From JBNKFQ01 sp050289385 (GTDB lineage Bacteria; Pseudomonadota; Gammaproteobacteria; Pseudomonadales; Porticoccaceae): a stretch of 8,230 bases of DNA. Of the stretch, positions 6,221 through 8,230 are shown piece by piece. Position 1 is the first letter of the stretch. Each line of letters begins with the position of its first letter. The DNA is taken from assembly GCA_050289385.1 (NCBI GenBank), contig JBNKFQ010000361.1:1-8230 (forward strand), in the 5' to 3' direction. The position numbers were made by a program, and so were the translations under genes. The notes under the pieces were generated by a model. It was given only the letters and a program-made list of their open reading frames with translations. It ran no database searches and was not told the DNA's origin.

Positions 6221-7387
6221 CTAACTTCCCCAAACTTGTTTGTATACTCGCAACCAGTTCGAACCCAACACTTTATCTATTTCGGTTTGTGTCCAACCAC
6301 GTTCTTTTAACCCTCGTTCAACATTAGGTAATCTCGAAATATCTTCAAAATTTTTAACCGTTCGAACAGGCCCATTGCTCAATGTATAGCTTGGAAAAGT
6401 GATGGCATTTTTAGAGTCGTAACCCGGACCATTACTCGGGCCGGTATAAAGACCTGCAAAATCAGACCCTACGCCAATATGATCGGCACTGACCAACCTT
6501 TTTAAATAATCATATTGATCCAAATGGTCAGCCAATGTAGCCTGCGGGCTGACAGGACCATGTGCTGCTTCCACCTGAGCATTACGACGATGAAAATCAC
6601 TAATCGCGGTAATACCAATCACCCCGCCGGTTTTGGCAATCGATTCAAACACCCGATTAGAAGTTGCCCGCGGATTGGGGTTCAACGAAGCAACATTGGT
6701 ATGGGTACAAACCACAGGAACGCCTTTTGATATGGCCAATGCATCCAGGCTGGTCTGTTCCCCCGTGTGGCCGCCTACATCCAGGATGATACCCAGCTTG
6801 TGGATTTCCTCTACAAAATGCTCGCCTTCCCTGGTGAGTGGTATGTCCGGCTCCAGACATCCACCACCAAAAATATTGGCCACGTTGTAACACAGCCCCT
6901 GGCTACGCAAACCCATTTCATAGAGTGCGCGCAGTGAATTTTCCATGGCACCTCGAAACATCATCGGCCTTTTATCCATCAGTTTTTCAATTGCAGTGCC
7001 CGATTGACTGTTCAAAACAATCGCTATTTTGTCCAACTGCCTGGCAGCAACAATGTCCGCAACGGAACGTGCCAGTACCACTTCATCAGCATGTTTATCT
7101 ACAAATCGATATATCAAGCCTATATCCTGTAGCAAAATCCCATACTCCACAGATTTTGAAATACAATGGACACCGCCTTTGCGTAATGCCTGAAGATATT
7201 CCTTACTTAAATTACCAGCGGCCCCCGCTGCCAACCCATTGACAACAATGCGCCCGGATAGCGATTCAGAAGTGCTTTCCCGGGCAAATGACAATGTGGG
7301 CATCATCGCCGCAGCGCTTGCCACGCTCAAACCGCCTAAAAAGTGTCTTCGATTCTTAACACCTCGACTCTGCTTAATATTGTTCAA
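6221..7387 (-). CDS. Membrane dipeptidase-like protein (peptidase family M19) with Tat signal, non-canonical metal site
   Basis: 388 residues. The N-terminus has a twin-arginine signal: NRRHFLGG (12-19), a hydrophobic stretch to about residue 33, then SFA before mature RES, so the protein should be exported folded to the periplasm. The body matches M19 zinc dipeptidases, which cleave L,D-dipeptides and related amides: GIILDVGGHTGEQTSLDA (199-216, H207), CTHTN with H229, NPNPRA with R240, and HIGVGSDF with D309. Missing are the HxD ligand pair normally near the start of the barrel (residues 48-55 read VVNGLAAG) and the bridging Glu (126-130 read NSQSG). It may use a different metal site or have another role. 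The start is TTG at 7387-7385, forced by an upstream in-frame TAG; AGAGGGG lies very close to it. Divergent from the DadA-like gene, suggesting joint control. Confidence 0.85.
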   Translation of the reverse strand: MNNIKQSRGVKNRRHFLGGLSVASAAAMMPTLSFARESTSESLSGRIVVNGLAAGAAGNLSKEYLQALRKGGVHCISKSVEYGILLQDIGLIYRFVDKHADEVVLARSVADIVAARQLDKIAIVLNSQSGTAIEKLMDKRPMMFRGAMENSLRALYEMGLRSQGLCYNVANIFGGGCLEPDIPLTREGEHFVEEIHKLGIILDVGGHTGEQTSLDALAISKGVPVVCTHTNVASLNPNPRATSNRVFESIAKTGGVIGITAISDFHRRNAQVEAAHGPVSPQATLADHLDQYDYLKRLVSADHIGVGSDFAGLYTGPSNGPGYDSKNAITFPSYTLSNGPVRTVKNFEDISRLPNVERGLKERGWTQTEIDKVLGSNWLRVYKQVWGS

Positions 7388-7786
7388 ACCCCTCTAACGG
7401 TAGACATGATGATTGTGACCCACACCATTCCGAAGGATCACTCTTGCAACTTTACTTTCCTCGATGCGAGAGCATCTGATTTTTACTGAGAAATTACATC
7501 AAAACCTTCATTTAGGTTGCTAAAACCTTAAATTATTTCCTTTTTCCCTTTTTATAACGGTCAATCAGTCTACCTTTCAGCGTTAAAATGACCATAATAT
7601 TCACATCAATCTATAGAAAATAAAGGTCAATCCCCCAACAAAGTTCACATGAATTCAAGGTGTACTTTAACCTGGTGGATTTTCCACACGATCTGACGTT
7701 TTTTCTATTTTTAGTAGTCGCCACTCCCTAAGCTTGCCTGCATCTTTTTTTCGGATAGCATTTATGACGATAGAGGGATTTACTCC
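7388..7786. promoter_or_regulatory. Divergent 399-base regulatory spacer with repeated short motifs
   Basis: Holds the promoters of the dipeptidase-like (minus) and DadA-like (plus) genes. Visible motifs: AAAACCTT at 7501-7508 and 7522-7529 with an inverted AGGTT (7514-7518) between; GGTCAATC at 7559-7566 and 7625-7632 with an inverted TGACC (7589-7593) between; a GTGGA-TTT-TCCAC hairpin at 7675-7687. I cannot pick a promoter confidently. The repeated GGTCA/TGACC half-sites suggest a dimeric regulator, but none is encoded next to it in the window. Confidence 0.35.
7773..7778 (+). promoter_or_regulatory. Ribosome binding site of the DadA-like gene
   Basis: GAGGGA ends 8 bases before ATG 7787, a good Shine-Dalgarno distance. 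It fixes the start of the flavoprotein and shows that translation signals are intact despite the internal stop. Confidence 0.7.
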
Positions 7787-8230
7787 ATGAAAACACTGGT
7801 GATCGGTGGCGGCTTGATCGGCTTGACCAGTGCGTATGTATTACAGTCGATGGGCGAGTCGGTTACGCTGTTGGAAACCAATAACGGTGTTGCGCTGGAA
7901 ACCAGCTATGCCAATGGGGGATTGTTGACAAGCTCAATGTCCGATCCCTGGAATGCCCCCGGGGTATGCAGGCAACTGGCCGGTTCATTCCTGAACCCTG
8001 ACTCCGCCATCAAGTTGCGGCTGTCGGTCATGCCCTCACTGTTGTTTTGGGGGCTGCGTTTTTTCCACCATTCCAGCGCGTACCACCACCGCGCCGCGAC
8101 GGCGGCCAATTATCAGTTATCGGTCTATTCGCTCGTTAAAACCCGGGAGTTGCGGGAGAAACTGCAATTGGATTACTCGTTCAGTGGGGCGGGTTCCCTA
8201 AAATAATTTCGCGACAAAACCGCCATGGCC
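7787..8230 (+). pseudogene. DadA-like FAD-dependent amino-acid dehydrogenase, 5' part with in-frame stop
   Basis: The frame opens with a Rossmann FAD-binding motif: VIGGGLIGLTSAY (5-17, GxGxxG at G7, G9, G12) and the ribose-binding acidic residue E30 in TLLE. The DadA signature follows: ETSYANGG (38-45) then DPWNAPG (53-59). D-amino-acid dehydrogenases of this type oxidise D-amino acids to 2-oxo acids at the inner membrane and are usually about 415-435 residues. Here TAA at 8204-8206 stops the chain after 139 residues (GAGSLK), yet the same frame continues FRDKTAMA to the window edge, which is what the family has after GTLK. So this is a single-codon nonsense change rather than a frameshift: a pseudogene, a sequencing error, or read-through. 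The rest of the gene is outside. The neighbouring divergent dipeptidase-like gene suggests release of amino acids from peptides followed by oxidation. Confidence 0.75.

Noticed and set aside
6838..7242. Plus-strand open frame of 134 codons
   Set aside because: Antisense to the M19-like gene, which carries the recognisable motifs.

Overview
The window looks like a chromosomal stretch of a proteobacterium with moderate GC content, most likely gammaproteobacterial. The basis is the gene families and layout: a LysR-controlled C5-dicarboxylate CoA operon, a Tat-exported M19-type protein and a DadA-like flavoprotein. I cannot name the genus.

Left part (1-4548): a compact minus-strand operon reads, in transcription order, acyl-CoA dehydrogenase family gene (3517-2342), a two-domain protein joining a family III CoA-transferase to an HTD2/mesaconyl-C4-CoA-hydratase-like hydratase (2332-302), and a CitE/HpcH lyase that runs off the window (290-1). 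Gaps are 9 and 11 bases. A LysR-type regulator (3661-4548) is transcribed away from the operon across a 143-base spacer with a clear dyad. CoA activation, hydration and C-C cleavage of an acyl-CoA are the three steps of itaconate degradation (itaconate to itaconyl-CoA to citramalyl-CoA to acetyl-CoA plus pyruvate). In Pseudomonas the corresponding genes lie with an acyl-CoA dehydrogenase gene and a LysR gene. The unusual points here are the transferase-hydratase fusion and a dehydrogenase lacking the usual catalytic glutamate.

Middle part (4549-6220): about 1.7 kb without a convincing conserved gene. The left half (4549-5464) holds a 12-base inverted repeat pair 136 bases apart, a perfect 13-base tandem duplication, a GC-rich hairpin and an open frame without a good start. 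The right half (about 5380-6200) is AT-rich and carries a chain of short minus-strand open frames. One is 110 codons long. Another has a strong ribosome binding site but an in-frame TAG after ten codons. I read this area as decayed or recently acquired DNA.

Right part (6221-8230): a Tat-signal M19 dipeptidase-like protein (minus, TTG start) lacks several canonical metal ligands. It is divergent, across 399 bases, from a DadA-like FAD oxidoreductase (plus). The latter has an in-frame TAA at 8204-8206, after which family-like sequence continues in the same frame to the window end, so it is probably a pseudogene in this sequence. The pair suggests periplasmic dipeptide or amidohydrolase chemistry feeding D-amino-acid oxidation, but both genes depart from the standard active form.
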